Assembly: GCA_027943245.1 (NCBI GenBank)
Contig: JANDJZ010000314.1
Coordinates: 1-48,265, forward strand
Direction of reading: 5' to 3'
Source of the DNA: Acanthamoeba sp. SK_2022b
Taxonomy: Eukaryota; Discosea; Longamoebia; Acanthamoebidae
DNA: 48,265 bases
This document shows positions 23,401 to 34,691 of this stretch, one piece after another. Numbering within the stretch: the first letter of the stretch is position 1; each line of letters starts with the position of its first letter. The translations under genes were made by a program, and so were the position numbers. The notes beneath the pieces were generated by a model that had not been told where the DNA came from, made no database searches, and saw only the letters and a program-made list of their open reading frames with translations.

Positions 23401-25046
23401 TCCACGGTGTAGCACTCACTTGCCGCTAGGTAGGCATATTCCTCCGGGAGCTTCAGCTTCAGTTGAGCCCTCTGTTACACACACACGCAGAGAGAGAGAG
23501 AGAGAGAGAAGGAGAGAGTTGTGATGAGCACATGCAATCCATGATTAGATGCAATCGGCGTGGTGTGAGCATGGACAGTGCGTACCGTTTGGGCATCAGC
23601 GCCTGCGAGCAGCTGATAGAAGAAATGGAAGTTTCTCTCCCCCACCGGAGGACGAACCACGCGCGACTTTTCCAATAGATACTGGGCGACGCGACACGGT
23701 TTCAGTTTGGCGTGTAAGGATTGGAGAGGGAAGGCATCGAGTACGCACAGTGCGAAGAGCCGAGGCGCAGATGGAACCGCTCTCGTTGGAGAACCAAATC
23801 TCAATGAACTTACCGAAGCGCGAGCTGTTGTTGTTGAAGCGGGTGCGCGAGTTACCAAAGGCCTGGGGTGGCGTGGTGATATGCGTTGGTTCAGGCTTGA
23901 GCAAACACCGAGTCGCGACCACGGGCAGAAAGCACTGAAGGAGCCACGTACCTCGAGCAGGGGCGTCGATTCGAGGACCTTGTGAGCGAGCGGAGGCAGC
24001 TGGCCTTTGGTGCCTCCTCTCACTCCCGACGTGGCCGACGCCATAGCCGCGAGGTAGCGCAGCACGTACTTGGTCGTCTCCGTCTTTCCGGCGCCTGAAA
24101 TAAGTCAAGCGACTCGCATGAGAAAAGCCACGATCCCGTGGTTCTGTGCAGAGAGAATGCGATGGCGGTACCGGACTCGCCAGAAACGAGGATGGACTGA
24201 TTCGACCGATCCATGCGCATCGTGCGGAAGGCCTCTTCGGCGATGGCAAAGACGTGCGGCGAGAGGTTGCCCTGTGCCTGGCCCACGTAGGCGTCCATCA
24301 TTTCCTTACTGTACAGCCCGCCCAGGTCCTTGTACGGATTCACTGTTGACACGTGTGCACATGAATGCATGGGTTGACGCTCAATCGCGTGAGACTGAGA
24401 TAACTATGGCGCTACGTACGTGCAATGAGGATGGGCCCAGCATATGAATAGATCATGTCTAATCTGTAGCGCAAGTGAAGTGCATGAAGGATGGCCGGAT
24501 CGTGCATGTAACTGAGCGTTGTGAGATCGTCCACACCATCTTGAATCTGTCACAGGCGAGTGTGCGTGTTAAGAAATGCAATGCGCTGATATTCGAAGCA
24601 GCTCTGGCTGGCAGGCCTACGAACCTTGGGATTCCTGATGAGTAGCCCGGCCTTGGAAACTTCCACCACCTTCGCAGGGTTAGAGAAATAGTAATAAATG
24701 GATAAATGGATAAATGTAATTTAATAAATAAATCAAAGTGTTACCTTGCCCGAAGTTGTTTCGAAGTCGTCCTCGTTGGTCTCTTCCTCTTCTTCAAGCA
24801 CAAGCTCCACCTTCACGAGTCCGGTTCCTCCATCCTGCCGCTCATCTTCGGCCACAATACCCGGCACCCAGGCATCCACGCCGTGCGGTACCCACACGCG
24901 CGTGCCCTGCCACCAAAAAAGAACGGTGAGAGTTACATCATCGTATGGGATGATAATTAATTGGTTACTGTTGCGGGGAGTGAGAAGAAAGAAAGTCAGC
25001 CCGCAGCGAGAACCTGGGTGTAGAGGGTGTCCGCGAAAGACGCCAT
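16839..25046 (-). CDS. Class V-like unconventional myosin with IQ motifs, coiled coil and DIL domain
   Basis: A large actin motor of roughly 1,500 residues in more than 20 exons. The ATG at 25046 ([11 protein letters not shown]) leads into an SH3-like N-terminal domain ([18 protein letters not shown]). The motor domain has the P-loop [16 protein letters not shown], split by an intron after base 24172. Switch I is [15 protein letters not shown], and switch II is [20 protein letters not shown] near 22518-22460. The converter region reads VRCIKPN and then [16 protein letters not shown]. The neck has two or three IQ-like motifs ([40 protein letters not shown]). A long E/R/K coiled coil follows (about 20340-19330), then a dilute-type DIL domain (about 19260-17100) containing [23 protein letters not shown] and [19 protein letters not shown]. 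This suggests a cargo-carrying, membrane-associated motor. Introns contain several microsatellites. Confidence 0.9.
17388..17464. repeat. 7-bp minisatellite (TGTCGTG)11 in a myosin intron
   Basis: Eleven tandem copies of a 7-bp unit, essentially perfect. On the myosin sense strand it starts about 9 nt after the 5' splice site (exon ends at 17474), so it is donor-proximal. It creates a spurious THHDTRH-like reading frame on the sense strand. Confidence 0.9.
18085..18120. repeat. (TAAA)n microsatellite in a myosin intron
   Basis: Tandem AAAT/AAATA units in the intron that follows the DDSRAK exon end of the myosin gene. Simple-sequence expansion only. Confidence 0.8.
18953..19014. repeat. (GT)31 microsatellite next to a myosin 3' splice site
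   Basis: A perfect dinucleotide run of 62 nt. On the myosin sense strand it is (AC)31, ending about 12 nt before the AG at 18941-18940 that opens the exon reading [12 protein letters not shown]. Confidence 0.92.
20380..20439. repeat. (GT)30 microsatellite abutting a myosin 3' splice site
   Basis: A perfect run of 60 nt. In the myosin sense it is (AC)30 followed almost directly by GCAG, so the acceptor AG (20377-20376) is 2-3 nt from the repeat. The next exon reads (I)[14 protein letters not shown]. Confidence 0.92.
20940..20968. repeat. (AAT)n microsatellite in a myosin intron
   Basis: About nine ATA/AAT units in the intron between the converter exon and the neck exon of the myosin gene. 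Confidence 0.8.
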
Positions 25047-25485
25047 CTTGATTTGTAATCAAGACGGAACCCGTTGGCAGGAGACAGGAAAGCAGTGTGC
25101 GTTGTGAGAATGACAGCGTTGGAGTTTTTGCGCAACCAAAGTGAGGGTCGACAAAATTAGCTGGCCTACGTTCCAGCCCAAGCCACCAGCACCATGTTGG
25201 GGAGCTTAAGCTGTCTTTCTTCACAAACAACTAGCTAGCTCCTCTCAGACTTGACCATGAATCACCAAAGAAAACAATCAAGCTTTTTATCAACACAGAA
25301 CATGTGGTTCTTCCTGGCCTTTAGGACAGCATGTTTCTCACCTGTGTGAGCCCTTTTCTCGCCCTATTTCCGCGGAGGGGAAATTAAAAAGTACCGGATC
25401 CGAGCCAACAGGAACCAAGTCTGTCGGAGACTACAGAGACTGGGGCAGGAGGAAGAGCGGCGGGCATACACAACTCCCCCTCAAG
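25047..25485. promoter_or_regulatory. Divergent intergenic/promoter region of myosin and thioesterase genes
   Basis: About 440 bp between the myosin start codon and the likely thioesterase start, which point in opposite directions. No coding similarity or clear binding-site motif was recognised. Confidence 0.4.
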
Positions 25486-26758
25486 ATGGTTGACACTGCC
25501 TGCTTCAGCACCTCTCTTTTTTTGTTTGACAAAGAAACCGCCGCGTATCCTGCTAGCCCCTCCACGGCAGAGTTTGGCAAGAATGACGCTGCTGGGTGGC
25601 CCTACACCTTTACTGCTCACGTCACCTCGAACTGGGACACGCCACCACCCCAACGGTAAAACCCTTTGCTTCCGCTGATGATGCTAGAGTCTTATCACAC
25701 TTCAGGTGGCTATTTGGTGTGCATCGTGCTGTCTGCGGTTGAGAAAGTGTTGCCCCATCCTCATCCACTGGTCCTCTCTGCTTGGTTCACATCGGGTGCC
25801 ACCGCTGGCAGAGCTTTTGTAAGGGTCAAGAAGATCAAGGGTATACCTGCCCAGCACTCTTTCTTCTCACTCTGAGCTTACCTTGCTGGCACAGTGAGCG
25901 GCAGTCGGTCATCTGCTGAGGCGATCCTCTATCAGCTCATCAAACGAACTTCAAAGGATGGCCATGAGGTGTGTATGCTTGTACACATGCGGGTGTGCGC
26001 AAGGTTGGACTGACGCCATCACACCATTCCAGACTGAATCGGAGGTAGAGAGGGTGCGTGTAACTGTGATGTTCACAGACTTGGCCAAGCCAAATGGGCT
26101 CAGCCAAGATCTGGGTGGAGAGAAGCATCCGGTTCACACAGTGTACTCAGCTCTTCCACCCATCAATCAATGCGAGAGAGTGACATCCAGCCCTACCATC
26201 ACGCGGAGTATCGTTGGGTAACTACTCCGTCACTCCGTGGATACTGGAACGCCGAGTATTGATAACAACCTTTAGGCACCACGACCCTCGGACAGCACCC
26301 ACCAAGAAAGGTGACCACTGTGAACGGCGTTTATACATGCAGTTTCATGATGGTCGTAAGCCTGATGTGAAGAGCCTCGCGTTGTTCGGTACGTTACTGG
26401 TTGTTTTTGGGACAATCTACGGTGTGTTCTTTGCTTACCTCTCTCGTACAGCCGATGGGAGCCTGCCTGCCGTGTTGACGCTCGATATACCGGAAGCCTG
26501 GGTGCCTACAATAGAGTACACTGTCTACTTTCGAGGAATTCCAGCCCCAGGTGCGCACATCTTACAGAGCTCAGAAAGTGACGCTCACCGCTTCTCTGGT
26601 CCCGTGTAGGCCCACTCAGAGTGTTCATGCAAAGTCGACATCTTACCAACGGCTACGTAGAGGAAGACTTTGACATACTGGACAGTACGGGCAAGCTCGT
26701 AGCCCAATCTCGCCAGCTCGCCCTTGTCCTGGGCGCAAAAACGAAGGCTGCGCTGTGA
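25486..26758 (+). CDS. TesB/4HBT-type acyl-CoA thioesterase (double hotdog), possible 1-nt frame break
   Basis: The conserved pattern of TesB-like thioesterases is visible. It runs from an N-terminal FDKETA...TSNWD segment to PNGGYLVCIVLSAVE, HPLVLSAWF, then VTVMFTDLAKPNG. The second hotdog carries WVPTIEYTVYFRGIPAPG, LTNGYVEEDFDILD and GKLVAQSRQLALVL. Such enzymes hydrolyse acyl-CoA to free acid and CoA. Exon 1 (25486-25655) and exon 2 (from 25706) are one base out of phase unless the C4 run at 25648-25651 has one C too many. A correct splice out of SLALFG (intron ending at about 26451) joins it to ADGSLPAVLTLDIP. The stop is at 26756-26758. The start is uncertain: the ATG at 25678 would instead give a shorter protein lacking the FDKETA part. 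Confidence 0.72.
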
Positions 26759-26867
26759 GATGTTTATTTATTTTTGATGTTTCAGTTCTTGCCAGGGATT
26801 TCCTGGAATTGAGTACTCAAAGGCAAAAACTTGCTTCCGCCTCGTTTCAAATCACTACACACAGGCG

Positions 26868-29800
26868 ATGGCATCTTTCTCTGCATTAATGTTTCCGTAT
26901 CGCAAGTACGAAGAGGGCCAACCACGTTTGAAAGAGGTGGGCCAGGGCGTGCTCAAAAATCTGATCGGATTTCGCACGTACCTACGAGATGACGAGGCCG
27001 GAACCAAGGCCCAAAGTTGGTCACGAGATCCAACCTGCTTTTCAGCTGCCACCACTTCCTACCTGCGAACCAATGATCAGTTCGAGGCCGCAGTGGATGA
27101 CATTGTCTTCTTCGCTGCCAGCAATGGTACGGCTCGTGAACGACTTATTCCTACTTGTTGAAAGCTGAAGATGCAACCTTGGCTCAGGCGAGAGCTGTGT
27201 GGTCATGGACGAACCGCACGAGCTGGCGGCGTTCATAGTCGCCCACCAGGCGTGCACGTTTGTGTGTCTGGACGCCGCCGTAGACTTCCACCTCGTCAAG
27301 CGATACTTGGAGCGCCACGGTGCCCCCTCCCTTTCCCTCCTTGTTGTCGCACCTCCGCTGCTTCGTTGGTCTCATGTACTGATGCACGTTCTCCCTACCT
27401 CACAGCGGAAGATGATGCACTTACGCTGTGGTGGGAGGTTGCCAACCGCACGCGTCTTCGTGATACAAGCTTCCTGGACATGCTTATACGGTACGAGGAA
27501 GGTCTTCTGGTGTTAGCACGTGCGCTGGCGCTGGTCTTGACAAAGTGTGGCTAGGTTGGGTATGGACGACATTTGGCCATTGCCAAGGGACTTCAACGTG
27601 CTGCTGCAGGATTACCTCGCGCAGGACGTGGTAGACGAAGAGGTCCTCCGCCCATCGCGACCGCGTGGTCTGCGTTACTATCCACCTGTTCACACAATCG
27701 GGTACTGGAGCCAGTCTTTGTTCGGTTCTTGCACAGTGTCAAGCACCGTGTATCTGATGCACATGCTGTGTAGAGCGCACGAGATAGATGTCGAGGAGCA
27801 GATAGACCTCATGTATATAGATGCGGTGAGGGACGTAAAGCTGCTGGCGCTCGCCTATCCCGAGATGTACAGTCTAGCCGTGCGGATAATGAAACCGCAC
27901 CGGGCCGAGATCCTGAACAACACGCTCAAGGTGGAACATCTGATCCTTTCTCTTTGGCGGCGTCTTGTGCTGACGGACGGGCTCGTGTCAATTTAGGATT
28001 ACGGGCCTCTGAGCGAGGGCATACAGGTTAAGGCCAGCATAGTCCTTGCCGACGTAACCAGAAACGGGTAAGCGTTTCTCCTCCCAGGCGCGGTGTTGGA
28101 CAAAGATGGCTTACGTTCGGGACGACCGCAGCATGGCTGTAGATATCGATCAAGCGCGGCGCATACAGCGATACTATGAGAAGAGACTCTACGACTCAAC
28201 CGCTCAGCTCGTAGAGAACCCAGACTTCGAAGGTGCAGCGCATCACCGACTCCATGGTTTCGTCAGTTGTTGTTGTTATGCTGAACGCTTGCCATTCAGG
28301 CATGTTCCACGCGGACAAGAAGAAGGCCAAGTTCATCGAGGGCAAAGGGGCGCTTGTGGACAACGAGCAGTCGGCCCATGGCGGAGACCAAGTGCAGGAC
28401 GACAAGACGGAGGACAAGGACGACAACGGCGATGAAACCAAAGCGCCTGGCGCTGACCGGCTACTTGAGAATTCGGAGCGACCAAGTGTCGTGCAGGAGA
28501 AGCTTAAGGAAATCTTGGCTCAGGTACTCCTGGTGCTCGCTTTCCAACAACTCACCGTTCGACGCTTTCTGATCCTCTTCCTCGCGTTTGTATTCATCTA
28601 CCCTACCACACAGGCACGGCAGGATATCAAGAGCATGTACGACGTTTCCGTCAAAATACCAAAGACCGCAATCCGCAACAACTTTTCCACTGCAACCAAG
28701 ACATGGTGCGGTTACGGCTTCCATTCGGTTGTCAGCTGCTTTTCATGGGCATTGTATATCGTATTCACTTTTCCAACACACAACCGTTGCAAAATCAGGC
28801 TGCAGTACGCCGATTACCACCCCTTCATCCGAAGCTGGGTGGAGATGGATCGGGCGTCGCGTCACCTGGCCTTTCTCGAGCATCTCCAAGAACCGGTGGC
28901 CCACCCCGAGTACACGGTCATGGTGCGCAACGGGCGAAGTTCGTGTGGCGGGCCGGCCATTCAACAAACGCCGCGCAAGGGCGGATTCCGAGAGATGTTC
29001 CGGGCGTCCGAGGGCCGCCTTATTCTCTCCGTCGACTACGATTTCATCGAGCTGTGCACGCTCGCTTCCGTGTGCGAAGCGCGCTACGGCTACTCGAACC
29101 TCGCCGAAGTCATTCGCAAGGCACGTGCACCTCCTCTCGTTTTGTGCGAAGTCATTACCGTGTGTCGCGAGCGTGCAGTCCCTCATTCTGCCTTGGTGCA
29201 CGAAATGCAGGGCGTAGATCCACACTCGTTCACGGCGTCCATGTTCGAGGGTGTGGAGCTGGTTGAGTTCATGTCCTGGAAGGAGAGCTCCCAGTCGGAG
29301 CTGCGGACCAAGTTCACCACCCTCCGACAGAGGGCCAAGGTATGATGCCCACGTGCTACCTGCGACCCGGCCAAACCAACTGTTTATTCTACGCAGGCCA
29401 TCAACTTCGGTATTCCCGGTGGACTGTCGGCCGGCGGGCTCCAGGAATACGCCAAGACAGCCTACAACGTTGAGCTCAGCTATCAAGGTTGACCTCCTTT
29501 TGCCTTTTGTACCCACGCGTTGGACGGGTGTTGACTTTAGAGGTGTGTATGCCCCATGTGGTGGCGCATACCAGAGGCGGTGTTCTTTAAGAAGCGGCTG
29601 ACCAAGGAAGTGTATCCCGAGCTGCACAAGTACCTGCGCGAGCGTGAGTTTGCCGTGGTCGCGCACAACCTGCAGTGCACGTGGGAGGAGTGCATCCCGG
29701 CGCTGGCCCTCAAGGCTCCTCGAGCAATGAGCAGTACTGTACCCTCTAACGGATCTCAATGGTAGTCGACAGTGTCATAACCGATCGCGTTGTTATGGCG

Positions 29801-30626
29801 CTCGCACTGTGCTCAGATGCGGTCAAGAATTTGATCCGCGGCCGCACGCTCAAGCTGACGCCTAAGCACAAGAGCGACATCGAGTGGCAGAACAAGGTCT
29901 GGGAGGGCATAAGGGCCGTTTGCCACAATCCTGAGATTCTCGAGATGATCGAAGCTAGCAACAACACCGGCAGCGACAAGCTCTTCAGCCGGTTTTGATG
30001 ATCCCCGCTCTCCCCGCCCCCTACTCTCCGCGCGCGCTCTGCACGCAGTTCTTGTTGGCGTGTCCTGACATGTGTGGGCGTTTTTCACTCCCAGGATATT
30101 TGGCAGCAGCGTCACCACCCTGACGGGGAGGGTGCGAGGTTATGTGACCTTCACGCAAGCTTGCAATACTCCGTTTTCGGGTTCGTTCTCGAGCGAGCCC
30201 CCTTGGGACACAGATCTCGAGGTTCTCTCACCAACGCCCTCCGCCCTCACCAGGTCTGGCTGCCGACGGCGCCAAGCTCGCGATGTGGAATCTGTACATG
30301 GTCGGCTACCGCATCATCGGCTTCATCCACGACGAGGTTGGTGGCGATCACCTTGTCTCCTTTTGCTGTCGATTTTTGGAACTGCCGGTGGTGGAGTTGA
30401 CCGATGAGCATGCGCCCATGCCCACGTACAGATTCTGGTGGAGATAGATGAGGACAGCGACTGGACGACGGAAGCGCAGATGGTCGAGCGCATCGTGTGC
30501 GAGGCGATGCAGGAGCTCAACGGGACCATACCCATATCCTGCTCCTACGCCCTTTCGCGCTTCTGGTCCAAGAGTGCTGAGGCCGTCTACGATGACAAGG
30601 GCCGCCTCGCCGTGTGGAAGGAGTGA
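26868..30626 (+). CDS. Family A (PolA-type) DNA polymerase with divergent 3'-5' exonuclease-like N-terminus
   Basis: A DNA polymerase of the PolA superfamily, recovered from about 17 short exons. Motif A is SVDYDFIELCTLASV, with the metal-binding Asp codon at 29034-29036. Motif B (O-helix) is LRQRAKAINFGIPGG, with the conserved R, K and F but Gly where E. coli Pol I has Tyr766. Motif C is GFIHDE|ILVEI, split by an intron. VTLTGRVRGYVTFTQACNTP and LAADGAKLAMWNL precede motif C. Upstream, FVCLDAAVDFHLVKRYLE and LRDTSFLDMLIRL resemble the exonuclease part of bacterial and phage relatives, and YGPLSEGIQVKASIVLADV resembles their thumb. MFEGVELVEFMSWKES matches a bacterial subfamily I recall, not animal Pol gamma, theta or nu. 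Reads to a stop after GRLAVWKE. The start at 26868 is the first Met of an uninterrupted exon. Confidence 0.85.
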
Positions 30627-30872
30627 GCGGTGGCCTCCTGCTCTTCCTCTTCGCTACGCTGGAATCCATCGTACGCCACCGCCAAACGGTGGCCCAGTGA
30701 GTCAGAGCCAAATGTTGTGTTACTTTCTGTGTATTTACTGCATGAGCACACGCGCAAATCCTCACCTTCAACTGCGGAGCCGTTATGATATCTACAGTCG
30801 GAGCGCGGTGAAAGGTGAAAGGTGAAGGTGGAGACCGAGGGGAGGGAGAGGCCCAGAGAACGGCGGGAGGCA

Positions 30873-31703
30873 TCAGCGGCGGTGGAGGGTGACCTTGATG
30901 CCGTGCTTGGGGGAGGTGGTAATGCCAGCCTGAAGCTCGAGGGGCACCTGGCCCGGGCTCAGCTGGAAGCGGAAACGGCGGAGCACGTGGGCCAGGACCA
31001 GCTTGGCTTCCATGATTGCGAACCGCTGCCCAATGCTGTGTCTGGTGTTAGCAGTGATCGAAGGAGAAGAGCTTCACGGGGAGTCCCCAACGCAGGCAAG
31101 ACTTCAGTACCAGTTGCGCGGACCAGCGCCGAACGGCAGCCACACGAGTGCGTGCTTCTTGTCGCCGTCTCCCTTCTGTGCCACACCTCATGACGTTGAG
31201 AACCACCCGAGGATACACAAGGTGTGGTTTGGCCAGTAGTAGCGCACCTCATCGCTGGACCAACGGTCGAAGGGGAGGAAGCGCACGGGCTCCGGCCAGA
31301 GAGCGGGGTTGTTGCCCATGGCCTTGATCGGGATCACCACGGGGGACTGCCGTCCGCGTCGAGTAATGGTGAGCAAACCAACGAAACAGACGTGCGCAGG
31401 ATGACGATGAAGAAGATAAAGACAACAAAGGTGAGGGTGAACACGTACGCCCTTGGGAATGAAGTACTTGCCGCCGATGGTGACATCAACGTCAGAGTCT
31501 CTTGCGGTCGAAGTGGCCGGCGGGTACATGCGCAGCGATTCCTTGAGGGCCATGTTGAGGTGCGTCATGCCGCTGAGCTGGTTGAGGTCCAGTGGCGCGC
31601 TGTGGTCGGCCAGGAGGTCCGACAGCTCTTCAAACAGCTTGTCGTCCACCTCTGGGTGCTGCGCCACCAGGAACACCGTGTAGGCCAGCGTGTTGGCTAC
31701 ACA

Positions 31704-31771
<68 letters not shown>

Positions 31772-33428
31772 GCTTAGTAACGAGTGGGCACGAGGTCTGT
31801 CGGTGGCAGTCGGTACCAGTGGTCTCATGGCCTGCAAGCAAGAAAGTGTTGGCCTGATCTCTGATCTGTTGTTGAAAAGATGGTGGCCATGCGTGCGTGA
31901 GTCTAAACACGCATTTGTGGTTGGGGGGAAAGGCAGTGTGACCTCTTCTTCGGTGAGCGCCTGGCCGGTGGTCTTGTCGCGGGCGTCGAACAGGAGATCG
32001 AGGAAGTCGTTGGGCACGCGCTGATGCGCTTCGTGCTCGTCCTTGCGGTCGACACCGCCTGACGCCTCCTCGTCGCGCTCGCGCTTGCGCTTCCTGATGA
32101 GCGAGAGCGACACTTCATCCAGGAGGTCCTGCGCCTTCTCCACCTCCCGCCGGAAGGCCGATGGCCACAGCTTCTGCTTCATCTCCCACAGCTGGGGGAA
32201 CAGCAACGCTGTGCCCAACACCGCATCAGCAACGCATCAGCAATACACAGAGTGGCGAAGGGGAGCTCCATACCAAAGGCTCCGTTGTTGCGAGGTATGT
32301 TGCGAAAGATCAAGCCCGAGGCCTGTGTGTGCGTGGCGCGCGGGAGTGTGAGCGGGCGTGGTTACACAACGAAGACAAGGGACAGCGAGAGAAAGAGGGG
32401 AGAGGTAACGCACGCGAATGAGTTCATTGTCGCCGGTGGTTTGGGCGTTCAGCTTGGTGCCGAAAGCCACACGTCCTGCATGTGTGAAGTGTATGTGTTG
32501 TGTGAGGCACGCGGCACGTAACCTAGCCGGGATGCGCATAACCCCCGTACCGATGATGTCGAGGGTGAGACGCGTGAACATCTCGTGGATGTCCACTTCG
32601 CGTTTGGCATCACAGGCCTCCTCCAATTTTGCCATGAGCACTTGCACCTCCTGTTCAGGTCACCCGATGAAGTAAGCCACCGGGGTCTAGTTGTCACCAA
32701 GGAGAGGGGATAGTAGTGGTTGGCCTACCTCGTGCATGGGGGGCAGCATGTGCTTCAAGTGCATCACGTTGAACGTGGGCGAAATGGTGCGACGGAGGCG
32801 CTTCCTGAAAAGGGGAATACCGAGAGGGGTGGTTCATAGCTGTTGCATAAGCGAATAAGAGAGCGATTGTGCGTGCCATACCAGTAGTCGTCCCGCGCTT
32901 GCAGCAGGCCGAGACTCTGACGAACGCGGCCCCTGCGTAGAAGCCGAGAAGGGTGAGCCATTGCGGGACACCCTGTGGGGTGGGTTTGGGGGCTGTCGTG
33001 TGTACATGGCCATGGGTCTGTTGCGGAACTTCTCGGCAGCGGTGACGGTCACCTCGTGGACCAGGTCGGGGTCGCTCACCAGCACAACGCCCCGTCTGCC
33101 CATGAAGAAGCGCACCACTGCCACCGTTCATGGGAAGGTCAGCGTCCAGCCACGGCGGCTCTGGGTATGGGCCATGTGCGTACCACCGCCGTAGTTGCGC
33201 ATGAGGGCGGCCTGTGCCTCGGTCTGCGACGTGCCCAGCAACTCGATAAGGTTGCCCACGATGGGCAGTGGACGTGGGCCAGGGATGGCATTGAGGGCAG
33301 CAAACGTGGAGGTGCCCCACCACTGCCCGAATCAACAGCGTGAGTTGATTATATTGACCGAGCACGAGGGGTCACAGTACCAGCAGGGTTGCCACAAAGG
33401 CGGCAATAAGGAGTACGTAGAAGAGCAT
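30873..33428 (-). CDS. Cytochrome P450 monooxygenase (microsomal, class E type)
   Basis: A membrane-anchored P450. The start MLFYVLLIAAFVATLL is an ER anchor, followed by the proline hinge AIPGPRPLPIVGN. The I-helix oxygen-activation motif is FLLAGHETTG. The K-helix ExxR is KESLRMYPPA. The PERF-type segment is VRFLPFDRW. The heme loop reads LPFGAGPRNC|IGQRFA, with the Cys codon (TG|C) split by an intron after 31111. The intervening exons (RKRKRERDEE, FLDLLFDARDKTTG) give a charged F-G-like region. The stop is at 30875-30873. It presumably oxidises a lipid or xenobiotic with electrons from P450 reductase; the substrate cannot be inferred. The 32-unit TG repeat (sense) lies in the intron after the AGHETTG exon. 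Confidence 0.9.
31705..31768. repeat. (CA)32 microsatellite next to a P450 3' splice site
   Basis: A perfect run of 64 nt, (TG)32 in the P450 sense. It ends about 6 nt before the acceptor AG at 31698-31697 that opens the NTLAYTVFLVAQHPE exon. Confidence 0.92.
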
Positions 33429-33939
33429 GGGGGTGAAAGATGAATCTGGTGCCCCAGAAGTGTTTGCCAGGTATAAACCTGTCGAAGGTTAGTGTGCCGA
33501 AGTTCTCGACCAACAGGAGGAAACTAAAAGGTCCGATTTTACCCGCAAAAAAGTCCCCTGTTCGAGAGTGAAAGAAAAAAACAAGGAAAATATGCACGCA
33601 CAGTGATATCTCTCCGGGCAGCTTGCGTGGCACAGGAACGTTCTAGTGATCTGGACTCATCTATTGGTTGCCCTTGTTGCCCTTGGTGCCAATGGTGTGC
33701 TGTTCAGCCTTGGCATCCCACTTTGCACAGCTTTTCTGCCATTGCTCAATGGTCCCTGAATGGTAACAGGCCATCCTTGTCAGGAAAACAGTTGGTTGTC
33801 AAGTGTACCGTCTTTCAGAAAACGCTCCAGGGTGTTGTTTGATCAAAAATTACACAACTGCATCTTGGGTGCACAGGCACATTTATCAGCCACCGTGTGG
33901 ATCCACAGACAGATGGGCTGTGCTGGGAGTAAGGGAGAG
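33429..33939. other. Intergenic region between two minus-strand genes
   Basis: Upstream of the P450 start and downstream of the PPR stop. The part at about 33640-33860 is TG-rich and poor in CpG, unlike the neighbouring exons. It has no recognisable coding content. Confidence 0.4.
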
Positions 33940-34627
33940 CTACTGATGTTGTCCTTCGTCAGGGTTCGTGGCGCTAACAAACTCGCGAGCGTTCTTGGCG
34001 CGCTCCACCCACATGGCCGCTTTGGCCTGGTGAATGCCTAACCGCTCCCACATGTCGGCAATGGCTTGGCACGTGGCGCGATCGATTTCTATGTCATCCT
34101 TCTCCAGCTCAATCGCCACCTTCTCCATCTGTAGTGCATGATGAGATGAGTGTGCGCTTGTGCTATGTATGTGTTGGAGAAACAGTCACCAACGCACCTG
34201 GTCGTCACGTTGGGCGCCCTTGAGGGCGTCGATGAGTCGCGCGTAGATAAAGGGTGTGACTCGGTGCTTCTGTGTCTTCATGTACCAGAACACATCCACC
34301 ATGTCGTGCAGCCTTTCGGTGGTGAGCCCCTTCATGATCGCATGAAAGAGGCGCGTGTCGGGCAGCACGGTCTGGTGCTTGACCTTCTTCCACACGTCCA
34401 CCACGCCATACACCGAGCCTGCGCGGGGAGGTGTCCAGTTTGAAATGCTGCGCACTGGACGGTGATAACCATTTGCGTCGGGAGTCGTTTGGGTTCATAT
34501 AGACGTACCATGCTTGGTGAAGGACTCGACGAGCGCTGTGTAGGTGTGGACAGTGGGTCGGATCTCATCTTGCTGCATCCGGTCATAGACCCTTTGCATC
34601 CGCGCGAGATCGCCTGCCCTACCAAAA

Positions 34628-34691
<64 letters not shown>

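Noticed and set aside
26387..26451. A transmembrane helix (GTLLVVFGTIYGVFFAYL) in the gene before the polymerase.
   Set aside because: It is the translation of an intron (GTACGTTACTGG...CTCGTACAG). Splicing it out restores SLALF-ADGSLPAVLTL, as expected for a TesB thioesterase.
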